Translations under genes and position numbers: made by a program
NCBI GenBank assembly: GCA_038049695.1
Contig: CP142455.1
Location: 31,347,501-31,411,500 of the forward strand
Origin: Cinnamomum chago
Taxonomy: Eukaryota > Streptophyta > Magnoliopsida > Laurales > Lauraceae
Direction: 5' to 3'
Length of the DNA: 64,000 nucleotides
Notes under the pieces: generated by a model
Told to the model about the DNA's origin: nothing
The model's database searches: none
What the model saw: the letters and a program-made list of their open reading frames with translations, nothing else
In this document: positions 46,187-57,548 of the stretch, one piece after another
How positions within the stretch are numbered: position 1 is the stretch's first letter
Layout of the letters: the number at the start of each line of letters is the position of its first letter

Positions 46187-46543
46187 CAGTGGCGGAACCA
46201 AAGGGGGGCTGGCAAGGGCCATGGCCCCCCCATAGTTTTTGAAAACCCCCCTTCTCTATTTTGGAAATTTTATTAATTTTTATATATAGCCCATCCAAAA
46301 TTTCTGAAAATCCCTTTATTCTTTAAAAAACTTTATGAATTCCTACTTGTGGCCCCTCCAGATTTTCTAAAAACTCATTCTTCTTTAAAACATTTTATAG
46401 TTTTTTACATATGGACCCTCAAAATTTTCAAAAAAAACCTACTACAAGTTTTAAAAAATTACATGTGTTTTTCATATGTGGGACCCAAAAAAGATTTTCT
46501 ATATAGTGGCCCCCCCAAGGAAGAATTCCTGGGTCCGCCCCTG
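46187..46543. mobile_element. hAT-like MITE of the CAGTGGCGGA family, 357 bp
   Basis: Starts CAGTGGCGGAACC and ends GGGTCCGCCCCTG, a well-known plant terminal motif. It is flanked by ACGCTAGC (46179-46186) and ACGCTAGT (46544-46551), an 8-bp target duplication with one mismatch. The interior has GGGGGG/CCCCCC-rich words and GGCCATGGCC. It is non-coding. Confidence 0.82.
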
Positions 46544-46839
46544 ACGCTAGTGTCGCTGCTCCCAAAGTTTAAAAAAAAAAAAAAAACCATGCGTAACAGG
46601 CCACGTTTGTGCAGCAGAAAATATTTTTCATGATTTCATGCAACGGCCAAATATGGTTCATTTTTTCGGTAAAATCCTCAAAATTCTATCTTCTCTTCAC
46701 TCACGTGATTCATGGCTTCGACACAGACTTTTATTTTTATTTTTTTTTTGGTAAAAGTTCGACACGGACTTGGAAATGCTATTAAGGGCCGTTAAAACTA
46801 GTACTGAAGATGAATTTTAAGATTCATTGCCAATATTTT

Positions 46840-47960
46840 TTTTTTGTAAGTGGACCCCATTGAGGAGAGAATTGAATTTGGCGTCTAATGTATATGAGAA
46901 TTTTAAGTAGATCCTTTCTATAAAATATCTTCTAAATTTTAATTATGATTTTTTATATCTAATGCTAATAACGATATAGCATCTCGATTTCTTAAAGTAT
47001 TAAAACCAGGGCTTCGATGAGCAAATATTATAATGGCTAAACCAAAATGGCCATTCTTAACTTGTAGAAGCCAGAATTCATTATTAGCCTAATATAATTA
47101 AAATTGGAAACTCTTAACTTATTTTTTTTTATTGTAGAGAAACTCTAATTGATTTTGTTTAAAAGACCCGTATGAACTTATTTTTTTTTTAGAGAAACTC
47201 TAATTGTTTTTGTTTAAAAGACCCGTATGAGGCTTAGGACGGCCCGATAAAAGATGGGTCCATTCATTTTGGTCAGCTTGAATTTTTACAAGTAGGCCTT
47301 ACTGAGGAGAAAAATGAATTTATCACTCGCTATTATATTATCTGTCAGTTAGTAAATATGATAACAAATCAGACAAAAGTGGTTAGTTCTAAGCTTGAAG
47401 AAGCACAAACACATTATTGGCCTAATATTCGTGGACATACTTAATTAAGTTGTGAACTGCAATGAATTAATTTTCATTTTTTATTTTGATTTAAAAAAAA
47501 AAAAACTTCTATGGGGCTTAGCATGGCCCTATGAAAATGAGTTCATAAGTGAGACCTATTGAGAAGAGTAATGAGTTTGACTTCCACTATTAGATCATGT
47601 GAGGATTCTTAGTGGATCCTACTCAAATTGAGTGAAATTTGATGAGGGCTCATAATTATAGTATAATTTATTTGGTTTGTTTGGATTTTGTATAAGTGCC
47701 TATTGAGAAGCATCTTGGATTTGTTAGATTACTATTAGATTCTGTGAGAACTTTTAACATGTCAAACTCTATTGGAATGGAATTTCATTGGAGCTCGTAA
47801 AATAAGGTGTGATTTATTTTGATTTGTTTAAATCGTTTATAAGTGGGCCACATCAAAGAGAGTTATGAATTTGTGAGACTAATGTTAGATTATATGAGAA
47901 TTTATAAGTGGGACCAACTCCAATTGATTAGAATTTCTAATGAAATCAAGGTCATATATT
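46840..47960. repeat. Degenerate long-period tandem array
   Basis: Five or so diverged copies of one motif are spaced about 150-300 bp apart. The motif is an AAGTGGACCC-like word, TATTGAGGAGAG, AATGAATTTG, TATTAGAT-TGTGAGAATTTTAA and then GTGGATCC. Clearest copies start near 46849, 47291, 47550, 47691 and 47842. A separate roughly 60-bp tandem duplication (AGAGAAACTCTAATTG) lies at 47135-47230. No coding frame. Confidence 0.5.
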
Positions 47961-48339
47961 ATATAATGAGTCCACAGGAAGGTAAACCTGACTCTAGAAT
48001 GAGAGTTATGCAGCCTGCTTGTGGAAGAACATTGCCCATTCCAATTGGTAGGCCCAATTCTAAAAGTAAAGGGACTTAGAATGCATATTGGTGTTTTAGA
48101 TTTTAGATGTGGGACCCATTTAATTTAAGAGAGTGGGTTGAGAGTTTATAAAGAATAATGTAGAAAAATTTTGTTTAGAAATTGACAAGGGTAATTTTGG
48201 GAAAAAATAAAAATAGTTGCGTGAGTAGCTCTGAAGGAGGATATCGAGAAGAGAGCTGCTAAATGCACACTGAATTTTTATTTCCACACTTATTCTCTTA
48301 CACCCACCACTTAAGTTAAAAAGTTAACAAAATCACTCT

Positions 48340-48691
48340 CCACCCACCCCATTTTTCCTAAACTATACGAACGTATGTCTCTACACTCCCTCTCTCCCTC
48401 CCACCTTCCCCGTACTCTCTTCCTTTCTCCCTCTCCCTCTCCCTCTCCCTCTCCCTCCCTCTCCACCTCCCTCCGTCAGTCACTCATCACACGCTCGCAC
48501 TCTCTCCTCATCTCTCTTCGTCTCCATACTCACCTGTCGCCTGCTCTCACTCTCTCCCTCTCTACGTATCCCCCTCTCCCTCTCTCTCTCTCTCCCTGCC
48601 CACCTCTACCCGCCGCTGCCCTCTCTCTATCTCCTGTCTGCCTTCACCTGCCACCCGCTCTGCCTCTCCCTGCCCACCTCCACCCAATGAT

Positions 48692-48738
<47 letters not shown>

Positions 48739-48790
48739 CCCACTCCCCCACCGGCGGTGCTGCCGGAGGGGGCAGTGGTGGCTAGGGTGG
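48340..48790. repeat. Pyrimidine-rich low-complexity tract with (CT)n
   Basis: A (CTCTCC)n run at about 48425-48465 and a pure (CT)n run at about 48693-48735 lie in a CT-rich block. The 100-plus-codon frames on both strands here are low-complexity Ser/Leu/Pro or Arg/Glu repeats, not genes. Polypyrimidine tracts like this can form triplex DNA or act as GAGA-type regulatory sites; which applies here is unknown. Confidence 0.85.
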
Positions 48791-50545
48791 GGCTGGGGGG
48801 TGGGTGACGGGGTGAGTGTAGAAAGAAGTTGGGTGAGGTATAGAATTTGATAGGTGTCCATTTAGGTAATTTACTCATGGGTATATTAGTCATGAAAAAT
48901 TGCATTGTGAGGAAAGAAAAATTCAGCGTGCGTTTAGCAGCTTTCTATCGAGAAAGAGGGTTAAATTAAATGAGCTAAGGTGTCAAACTATCATTGGAGA
49001 GTGCCCACGGTTGCATCATACTATTGTGCAATGACATTGCACCATAGACAAGCCCCTTCCAAACACTCAACGAGTCTGATCAAATGATGGCCTGCTCTAA
49101 GACTGCGTATATGCGTAATGCAGTTTCGTTGAAGTGGAGGGCCACCCAAGTGACAAAACTCAAAGAGTATTTGGAAGAGCCATCTCGAGTCACAATTTCT
49201 TTTTTACTTACCCTAGCATGAAAGCCCTAACGATAGAGGGTCAAATATCATCTGAATGTGCATGTATCATTAACCCTAGGAGAAACTAGGATTTTATATT
49301 GGTAAAAAGCTTAGTCAAAATAAAATACAACAGAAAAACCTCCGAATTTCTTGTAATGCAATCACTTGAGTGTAAATTATATAAATATGACCCAAAATAT
49401 CATTATTCACGTGAGATGGTGAAAATGTCAAAATAAAAAACAACCAACAAAAAAACCCCAATTTCTGTACTAATAGAAATTTTGCTAAAAAAGTGTTTAA
49501 TTTAGTATGAGACATAGCACCAGCACCCTAGTTGATTGTAAGAGGTTAGAGTCACAAAAAAAAAATTCCAATTTTTTTTTAATGCAACAAAAAGACCTCT
49601 TAAAATTGGGATTCCAAATTTTGGTTCCAAAATGAAAATTTTTATGGTATAAGTTCCAAACCAAAAAGCCTCTATACCCAAGATTACTAGAGCATTATAC
49701 GCATCAAAAACATGATTTGCTTGAGTTGTAAATTGGCTCCCAGATAAATGCAATTAGATATTAGCACACCCAGGCCCAAGAATATAAACAACATTCAAAT
49801 AATCTGATGAAGTAAATCAAATCTAAGAAAATCAAGGAAATAAAAAATATCGAGCAAGAAATTGAAAGACAAAGAAGTAGAAATGCATATCTAATCCATG
49901 GTAATAATAGAAAAATCTGTTGATTAAAAAGAACACATAGGGGCCACAGCCATTAAATAATTCCCAGATTGAAAGAGCCTCTCAGGATTCATGTCATAAA
50001 TCTCCAACATGCCCAAGTCCTTGTCAGGAATTCCTCTAACGAAACAGGCCCTGAATGAGTTGCTTGCCACTTACCTAATGCCTCCTCCTTATCGTGGGGC
50101 CTAAGAGCAGAAATAAAAACACCCCTAAACAATCTACTACTAATTTAATAAAAAGGAAAAGGAAAAAAAATTACTACTCAAAAGTAGCCTATGTATATTG
50201 TTTTTTGTTATTCCTTTTTCTCCTGAAAATTTGATTTTTCTTAAAGACCTATTTCTTTGGTGTTTTTTTTTTTTACACCATGTTTGTTGATTACTTTATA
50301 CATTGCTTGGCCAGATCAAAGGGTTGCTCCTTTTGCAAAATTTGATGGGCAGGGCAGTAGCTAGCTAGTAACAATCACCCAGAATTTTGTATTTTGAGTA
50401 ATTGATTTAATAATTAAGAGTCATGTGCAGTGAGGGCCCCACCAATTATTGTATATGGAGGAAGGATCAAGGAAGCCATTGAATAAAAACAAAAAAACGG
50501 TTGATGCCCTTTTTCCATTATCATTATTATTAGTGTTTTTGCTTC
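48791..50545. other. Intergenic DNA upstream of the RLP gene
   Basis: No gene supported. On the minus strand near 49935-50055 a 40-codon frame reads DKDLGMLEIYDMNPERLF before a stop. It looks exon-like, but I cannot assign it. Confidence 0.35.
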
Positions 50546-50552
50546 TATAAAT
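50546..50552 (+). promoter_or_regulatory. TATA box of the RLP gene
   Basis: TATAAAT lies 78 bp before the ATG at 50630, in a pyrimidine-rich setting (CTATAAATGCCC). The spacing fits a short 5' UTR starting near 50580. Confidence 0.6.
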
Positions 50553-50629
50553 GCCCACCGGCTCTCCCTAAAACTCATCACATCATCAGGTCTTGCTTGA
50601 AATCAATCGATCTAAGAGCAATACTGAAT

Positions 50630-53488
50630 ATGGATTACGTCTCCCTCCCTTTCACTAAAACCTCATGTTGTTTCCTCTCACTTCTTGCCTTTTCACTGCA
50701 ACTACCAATGCTCTTCCAAACCTCTCTCTCATTTTCCTCTATTCGCAGTCGTCACAACACTTCGTCACAGTGCCTTCATGATGAGAAAGTAGCGTTGCTT
50801 CAACTCAAGCTTGGTTTTTTTATAGACCGCGGGGAGTATAATTCCTCTTCAAAGCTTGATTCTTGGAATCAAGCCACTGATTGTTGCTATTGGGATGGCA
50901 TCACGTGCGAAGAGGGCACAGGCCACGTGATTGGACTTGATCTCTATGAGAGTTGGATTGAAGGTCAAATAGACTCTAGCCTCTTCAATCTTCGCAGCAT
51001 CCAAAAGCTCGACCTTTCTTGGAACAATTTCTATCCTCACCCAATACCATCTGGGCTAAGCCACCTCACCAATTTGACCCATTTGAGCCTCTCATCATCA
51101 CATTTCACTGGCCAAATCCCATGGGAAATATCAAGATTGACCAAGCTCGTTTCCTTGGATCTCTCTTCAAACAGCCTAAAGCTCAAAAGCCCAAGCCTTA
51201 CAACACTCATTGGAAACTTATCCAACATCCAAGTACTCTTTCTTGACGAGGTAGACATCTCGGAGGAGCATGGTGGCAAGTGGGCCCAAGCAATACCCAT
51301 CGCAATGTCCAAACTTCAAAGGTTGAGCTTACGTGGTTGTGGTCTTCAAGGACCTATCGATCCCTCTCTTTTTCAAATTCCTGATCTATCTCAACTCTTA
51401 CTAGATGGAAACAATCTCTCCTCCATTGTTGTACGTGAATTCCCAGGTGACTCCTCTGCTTTGACATCTCTCACCCTTCGCGACTGTGGTTTGTATGGAA
51501 AACTTCCTTCTTCAATTGCAAATCTTACCCATCTTGAGTATCTAGATCTTTCATCAAACAACTTTGTCGGAACAATTCCTTCGTCGTATGGAGACAAGCT
51601 CAAACATCTCATTTATCTCAGTTTAGCTGATAATTCACTTGAGGGTTCTATTCCATTCTCTTTGTTTTCACACCCGTCATTGATAACTTTGGTTCTTTAT
51701 TACAACATGTTTAGTGGTTGGCTTCTTGACTTTCATAATGTATCAACTTCCGTGTTGGAAAACATCTACTTGGGCCACAACAAATTGCATGGGCCAATTC
51801 CAAGGCCAGTCTTTGAGCTTACACATTTGAAGTTTCTTTCACTCTCTAACAACAGCTTTACGGGCATTATAGGACTTCAAATGTTTCATAACCTGAAGAA
51901 CCTCTCAACTCTTGATCTTTCAGACAACGGATTGTCCTTCATCAACAACAACAGTGATGCTCATGTAATCTCCTCATTACAAATTCAGTCTTTGAGACTA
52001 CGTTTGTGCAACATTGGTGAGTTCCCAAAAATCCTTCAAAATCTTACCCATCTGGATGCTCTAGATCTTTCAAAGAACAAAATCCAGGGTGAAATACCCA
52101 CTTGGATATGGAAGGTGGGAAATGGGAATCTACAACTACTTAATCTCTCTAACAACTTTTTGAAGAGTTTTGAAAGTCCAATGCCTGACTTTTCATCAAG
52201 TCGTTTACAGTTTGTTGATCTTAATTCCAATAGATTACATGGGTCGCTCCCTGTCATGCCACCTCAAGTCTACTTCGCAGACTACTCAAACAATAACTTC
52301 TCATTTATTATGCCATCTAACTTAAGTTTCACTTCAATCAATTTCTTTTTTATTTCAGGTAATAACATAAGCGGAGTAATCCCTTCATCAATTTGTAAAG
52401 CACACTCACTTGAAGTCCTTGATCTGTCAAATAACCACTTTAGCGGAAACATTCCAACTTGTCTCGGTGAAATTGGCAATTCCCTCAAAATATTGAATTT
52501 GCGAAGAAATGCTTTTACAGGCACTGTACCTGACTCATTTAAAAAAGAATGTTGTTTGAGGACGCTTGATCTTAATAGCAACCAATTAGAAGGGCCAATA
52601 CCGAGATCATTAGCCAATTGCAAGACACTGGAGGTCTTAAACCTTGGAAAGAATAATCTAAATGATACCTTCCCATTTTGGTTAGAAAATCTATCCAACT
52701 TGAGCATTTTGATCTTGCGATCCAACAAGTTTCACGGCCCGATTGCCTATTCTCATACCAAAAAACCCTTGTTCCCAATTTTGCAGATCTTTGACATTTC
52801 TTCCAATTATTTTATAGGCAATGTTCCACCAAGCTTTTTTCTGAATTGGAAATTGATGGCGGGAGAAGGTGATTCAAATGACAAAATTCTCAGATACCAC
52901 ATGAATTTTGACATTGGTGAAAGTTACTATCAAGACTCAGTGACTGTGAGCACGAAAGGGCTTGATCTAAATGTGGTTAAGATCAACACTGACTTGACTT
53001 TATTGGATCTATCAAATAATAGATTTGTGGGGGAGATTTCACGATCACTATACAATCTCAAGTTACTCCGTTGGCTCAATTTCTCACACAATGATTTCAA
53101 TGGCACCATATCAGCTTCATTTGAAAATTTAACACAGCTCGAGTCGTTAGATCTTTCAAGAAATAGTTTATCGGGGGAGATCCCTTGGCAGCTGACAAAG
53201 CTTACATTTCTTGAAGTCTTGAACCTCTCTGAAAATCACCTCTCTGGAAGCATCCCTCAAAGCCAACAATTCCTCACATTTACCAACAGTTCTTTCACAG
53301 GGAACATTGGTTTATGTGGACCACCATTATCAACAAAATGTGGAGATACCGAGGCTACACCACCATCAACCATCAACAATTTTGGCTTGGATGGAGAGAG
53401 AGTGATTGATTGGAAATTTGCGTGGATAGGATTTGGAGTTGGATTTGGATTTGGAATTGGAATAGTCTTTTGGACTATAGCACTTTGA
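50630..53488 (+). CDS. LRR receptor-like protein (Ve1/Cf-type RLP), lacking the cytoplasmic tail
   Basis: Single-exon gene of 952 aa. The order is: hydrophobic signal peptide (about 12-36), SQCLHDEKVALLQLK cap (47-60), the CCYWDGITC cysteine motif (85-93), then about thirty plant-type extracellular LRRs (LxxLxLSxNxFxGxIP). An island near residue 770 (YYQDSVTVSTKGLDLN) precedes four final LRRs. The C-terminus has the GLCGPPLSTKC pair, an acidic spacer, and a transmembrane helix with GxGxG spacing (about 930-952). RLPs of this class sit at the plasma membrane and signal through SOBIR1/BAK1-type kinases, mostly in immunity. ATG 50630 is chosen because the 11 codons before it start at a TTG. The frame stops with TGA right after FWTIAL. 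The same frame continues RKGRRKYMRLIDGMLLLIF for 29 more codons, the basic tail such proteins normally carry, so a TGG-to-TGA change is likely. Confidence 0.93.
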   Translation: MDYVSLPFTKTSCCFLSLLAFSLQLPMLFQTSLSFSSIRSRHNTSSQCLHDEKVALLQLKLGFFIDRGEYNSSSKLDSWNQATDCCYWDGITCEEGTGHVIGLDLYESWIEGQIDSSLFNLRSIQKLDLSWNNFYPHPIPSGLSHLTNLTHLSLSSSHFTGQIPWEISRLTKLVSLDLSSNSLKLKSPSLTTLIGNLSNIQVLFLDEVDISEEHGGKWAQAIPIAMSKLQRLSLRGCGLQGPIDPSLFQIPDLSQLLLDGNNLSSIVVREFPGDSSALTSLTLRDCGLYGKLPSSIANLTHLEYLDLSSNNFVGTIPSSYGDKLKHLIYLSLADNSLEGSIPFSLFSHPSLITLVLYYNMFSGWLLDFHNVSTSVLENIYLGHNKLHGPIPRPVFELTHLKFLSLSNNSFTGIIGLQMFHNLKNLSTLDLSDNGLSFINNNSDAHVISSLQIQSLRLRLCNIGEFPKILQNLTHLDALDLSKNKIQGEIPTWIWKVGNGNLQLLNLSNNFLKSFESPMPDFSSSRLQFVDLNSNRLHGSLPVMPPQVYFADYSNNNFSFIMPSNLSFTSINFFFISGNNISGVIPSSICKAHSLEVLDLSNNHFSGNIPTCLGEIGNSLKILNLRRNAFTGTVPDSFKKECCLRTLDLNSNQLEGPIPRSLANCKTLEVLNLGKNNLNDTFPFWLENLSNLSILILRSNKFHGPIAYSHTKKPLFPILQIFDISSNYFIGNVPPSFFLNWKLMAGEGDSNDKILRYHMNFDIGESYYQDSVTVSTKGLDLNVVKINTDLTLLDLSNNRFVGEISRSLYNLKLLRWLNFSHNDFNGTISASFENLTQLESLDLSRNSLSGEIPWQLTKLTFLEVLNLSENHLSGSIPQSQQFLTFTNSSFTGNIGLCGPPLSTKCGDTEATPPSTINNFGLDGERVIDWKFAWIGFGVGFGFGIGIVFWTIAL

Positions 53489-53694
53489 AGAAAAGGAAGG
53501 AGAAAATACATGCGACTCATTGACGGAATGTTGCTCTTGATTTTTTTTTTCCTGATGAGTGCATTATTTGTGTATTGACATCAATGGCAAGATTTTCAAT
53601 GAAGGAGAAAGCAAGAAAGAAAATAAAGGCATGTCACAGTAGAGAGAAGTGATGGAGTCAATTCATAAATAGTCTTGTTTTTTTTTTTTTTTTG

Positions 53695-53731
<37 letters not shown>

Positions 53732-54657
53732 AAGCAATAGTCTTGTCTTTTGCTATCGACTAGAAGTTGTGGCATATGTACAATATCATGTAAGAAGAAT
53801 TAATAGAATTAATAATTTTATTTGGACTACAAGACAAGTACAATCTCTCCAACTTAATTCTTTCAACATGATTTTTTCCATTTCTTTTTTTTTTCTCCTT
53901 TTTCAATTTTGCTTTTTCATTTTTGAGTGGAAAAATTCTAATTGCGGTCAATTAAAGTGGACTTTTTGTTGTCAGCACTGAAGATTTAAAAGTAGCTTAT
54001 ATCATTTATGGTTATGCATGTCGTGGTTAAAAGCATCAGTATATTTATCTAAATAAACTATAATTATGTATTTGGATGAAAAATACCAACTAATGCCATG
54101 CACAATGAAATATTTGCTCTTTACGAACTCAGATTAACTTCCTAACAAACTCTGAAGTTTAAGGAGCCATTCAAAGCAATGGAACTGCCATTGCCATTTG
54201 CTTGATCGATCCTTTTCTTTTTTCACATTTCAAAAAAAAAAAAAAAAAGTAGGATTGATCAAAAAATTAAATGAACCCAAAGGATTTGAATAAAGTGAGG
54301 GGTCTAATTGTCAAATCACCCCTGAAATCTGATTTATGGCAACTGTCGTTTGGAACAATTTGAGGAACAGTTCAGATTTAGTCAATTTTGGATTGGGAAG
54401 TAATTGGACCAACTAAAGCTACTCGCTGGTTACCCCATGGGGAGAAATGTTCCAATGCAACTCTTAGAAAACAGAACTCGATCCCATACAAACAGCAGTT
54501 TAAATTCTTTAGCTTTAAAAAAGAGAGTTTAAAGAGTAGATCATGTGAGACTTGGAAAATTAATTTCTTTCAGATGAAGAAGAAACGAAGAGATGAAGGT
54601 TAAAGAGACCACATTGTCAAAGACTCCTTTGGCCACGATGGAGATAAAAAGAGTCCT

Positions 54658-54693
<36 letters not shown>

Positions 54694-55479
54694 AGCATGC
54701 CTTGGGTTTATTTCGGATAAAAGCCTTGTGGCCATATAGATCTCTAAGATCGGATGTTTCGATTGTCAAGATTTCCTCATCCAACATAATCTATTGGACT
54801 AATTTACCATAAAGACACAAAATCTATTGGATCGATTGGAGTAGGTAGATACCTAACATAATCTCTTCAAGTCTCTATTGCCAAGGCATCTAACATAATC
54901 TATTATCGGATGTCTCTATTGTCCAGATCTCGCCATCTAACATAATCTATTGGATCGATTGGAGTGGGTAAATACCTAAAACTCCTCTCCAATTCAAAAT
55001 GGGGTCAAAATTGAACATGAGAAACATCCATGTCTTTTTCAGCGTCGGTCAGGTCAAACTGAACATAGACATTCTCACGAGTCAAGCATTACTGGGCTGG
55101 ATTTGAGCAGTGTTTTTATGCCCGGGCACTACATTCAACCTAACTTTATGGTCAAATAATCACACAACCCATCTTGGCCTATGTATGCTTAATGTCCTGA
55201 TGCAGCCATAAATATTTAGCGAAAAATGATATATATAAATTTCGTAAATGTAGTGGACTTGGATTGGGACCTAAATGTGAGCCCAATTGCCTGGGTTGAT
55301 CTATTGGACAGGACAAAGCAACCCAACCTTGCCCAAGAACGCAATTAACAAACCCCATCAAAGACACGAAAACACTGCTAAACCATGAGCTGCTAGAAGC
55401 TCCCACATGTTCTACGTCAAATTAAATAATATATTGCATGATGTTTTACCAAAATAAATTTACAACATCCGCCCTAATC
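53489..55479. other. Intergenic DNA downstream of the RLP gene
   Basis: No gene supported. It contains long T runs (about 53682-53730 and 54659-54689). Diverged repeats of CTAACATAATCTATTGGATCG lie between 54780 and 54965. A 3' UTR of the RLP could extend to the GAAATAAAGGC region near 53620. Confidence 0.4.
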
Positions 55480-56066
55480 TGGAAGGTGGGCTGTGTTTGC
55501 GTTAACATTGATGAGCTCAATGAGGCTTTTCTTTTGAAGCTCAGCTTGGTCTCTTTATCTTCGTCATGGGCTCAATGGTTCAAAGCAAGATGCTGTAAAT
55601 TAAGGGTGTTCTCCTTGGCATCCAGCATCTAATCTGTCTGGCTCCTGCATATGGAAGCGGATCAAGAAATTATCTGATTTCATATTTCAAAATAGCCATT
55701 GGCAGTTGGGTGATGGAAATAGCATTAGTCTGTGGTTTGACAAATGGCAATCAGTTCTCTCTAGCCCAGAAGTTCCGGCAGTTTTCCTTCTCCCGGACAG
55801 ACACAGTTCATGATCTCTCCAACAACAATTAGTGGATCATTCCTAGTTACCTTCCCCAGCAGCTGGTTTCTGTGGTTTCAAACATTCAAGGCAGCTCCTA
55901 TCTTTCGAGCAATACATCCTGCTTTGGTCTAATTGGAGCTTCTAGAGATCTGCGTGGGATTTCAATAGATGGATCATCTATTGAATACATACTTGGTAAC
56001 CATGATGGATCATCATCATCATTATCATTAAAGCGTTGTCCAAATTTTGTTTGGCCAACTATATGA
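55480..56066 (+). pseudogene. LINE reverse-transcriptase C-terminal remnant
   Basis: Across three frames the translation reads LNEAFLLKLSLVSLSSSWAQ, WFKARCCKL, LASSI, CIWKRIKKLSDFI, then GDGNSISLWFDKWQS and SNIQGSSYLSS. This is the standard order in plant LINE polyproteins just after the reverse transcriptase, where LLLKLxW, WxxxxxAKY and GDGxSIxFWxDxW are conserved. At least two frameshifts and several stops occur. No endonuclease or catalytic YxDD segment is present. Confidence 0.75.
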
Positions 56067-57548
56067 AATTTATTTCTCCATTCAGATCTATTCTAAGCCA
56101 ATCCTTAGATAAGTAACACATCTTCAAATCCACATTAATATTTGTAAATATGAACATTCGGACCCTTCTAACATTTTCTCAACTTAGCAAATAAGAAGCC
56201 ACTGTACCTGGAAAGGGGCGGTGCCTCAAAGAAGATTAGGACCTCATCTTGAATATTATATCCACACGAGTGCAAGCATGCATGTAAGTATGCCAAAACC
56301 TCTTCCTCCTATTCATTTTTTATTTTTATTGTTATTTTTATTTTTTATGTATCATTTACTTTAAGATCCAGCCATGATAAACACGACACACTAAGCTCAT
56401 GGCCAACCGAGAACTTTTCTCAGGAGACATTTTCTTTTGGAAAGATTTCCTAGGTGACTTCAGCAACCATTTTGGCTTCCTTCATATTAACAAATTATTA
56501 TAAAAAAAAAAAAAAAAAAACTGATTTAGTCATATACAATAAGTAAAAAAAAAAAATCTAAAAAATCTATTTAAACTCTTCAAAACAACTTTGTGTTGCA
56601 ACCTGCTTCAAAACAGAGCCACAGTTTAGTTGGTTTTTTTTTTTTTCTTCTTTTTGGGCTTTTTTTTTTTTCTTGGGGTGGGGTGGGGTGGGGTGGGGTT
56701 TGGGTTTGAGGCTCCGCCTCTTGAGAAACCCTAGTCAACCCTAGGTTGCCTTGTTTGATAGGTAATTAGCATGGGTACATAGTTGAGTTATCTCTCATTT
56801 CTTAAGCCTAGTTTATAGGATTAGGGCCTTTTTAAGATTAGTAGAACCATTAGGGGTCTAGTTGAACACCCTAGAATTAGTTAGCTAGAAATCTTTAGTT
56901 GTAAACCCCAAATTATAGAAGGGCTCTTCCCTTAGAGAATTGTGCAACAAACATATAGTGACCAATTTGCCCAAAGCCTTATCCATTGGCCTAATAACTA
57001 ATGGAGGGTACTCTAGTCATTCAACCCCAAACCCTTTCCCTCCAAAATGGAAACCCAAATGCCCCAAGTGCCCCTAGGTTCCTTCATTAGCCAAACCATT
57101 AAGCAAGGGCATTTTGACAAATGATCCAAATACCCTCATCCTTATCCTTAGCCACATAACTAAAGGAGGGCATCTTAATCTTTTGGCCAAACCAAAGTCC
57201 ATATAATGAAAACCCACTTCCATCCAACGAGAATTCCATCTCTCCCGCTCTCATCTCATTTCCCATCCTCTCCTCTCTTCTCATTTCAACTCCTCTCTAA
57301 GAATTTCTTCTTCCTCATCAAGAATTAGGGTTTCCATCTAGATCTAGAGCTTCTCCTGCAAGATAAAAGAGGAATTCACCAAGGTCCAGCCACCTCCAAG
57401 TTAGAGGATCTCTATTATCTCCTAGATCTTCCTTCCCTCTCCAACCTAAGGTAACTTTCATCTCATCTCTCCAATTCTATGTAAATCTACATATTCCTTT
57501 AGAATTCCCTTTTCTAATGCACTTTCTCTTTGGGAAATGGGTGTAGGA
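56067..57548. other. Intergenic DNA with LTR-related sequence
   Basis: A (GGGGT)5 G-rich run at about 56675-56699, next to GGTTTGGGTTTGAGG, could form a G-quadruplex. Positions 56700-57545 read like a second, diverged copy of the promoter half of the LTR that follows (shared TTAGGGGTCTAG, CCTCATTTC and AGATCTAGAG words). They are probably a remnant of a related LTR. No gene. Confidence 0.4.

Noticed and set aside
48375..48861. Open frames of 99-136 codons on both strands
   Set aside because: They translate simple CT/GA repeats (runs of Ser-Pro-Leu or Arg-Glu), so the frames are a by-product of composition.
49935..50055. Minus-strand 40-codon frame with DKDLGMLEIYDMNPERLF
   Set aside because: Plausible terminal exon by composition, but there is no workable intron or upstream exon and I do not recognise the family.
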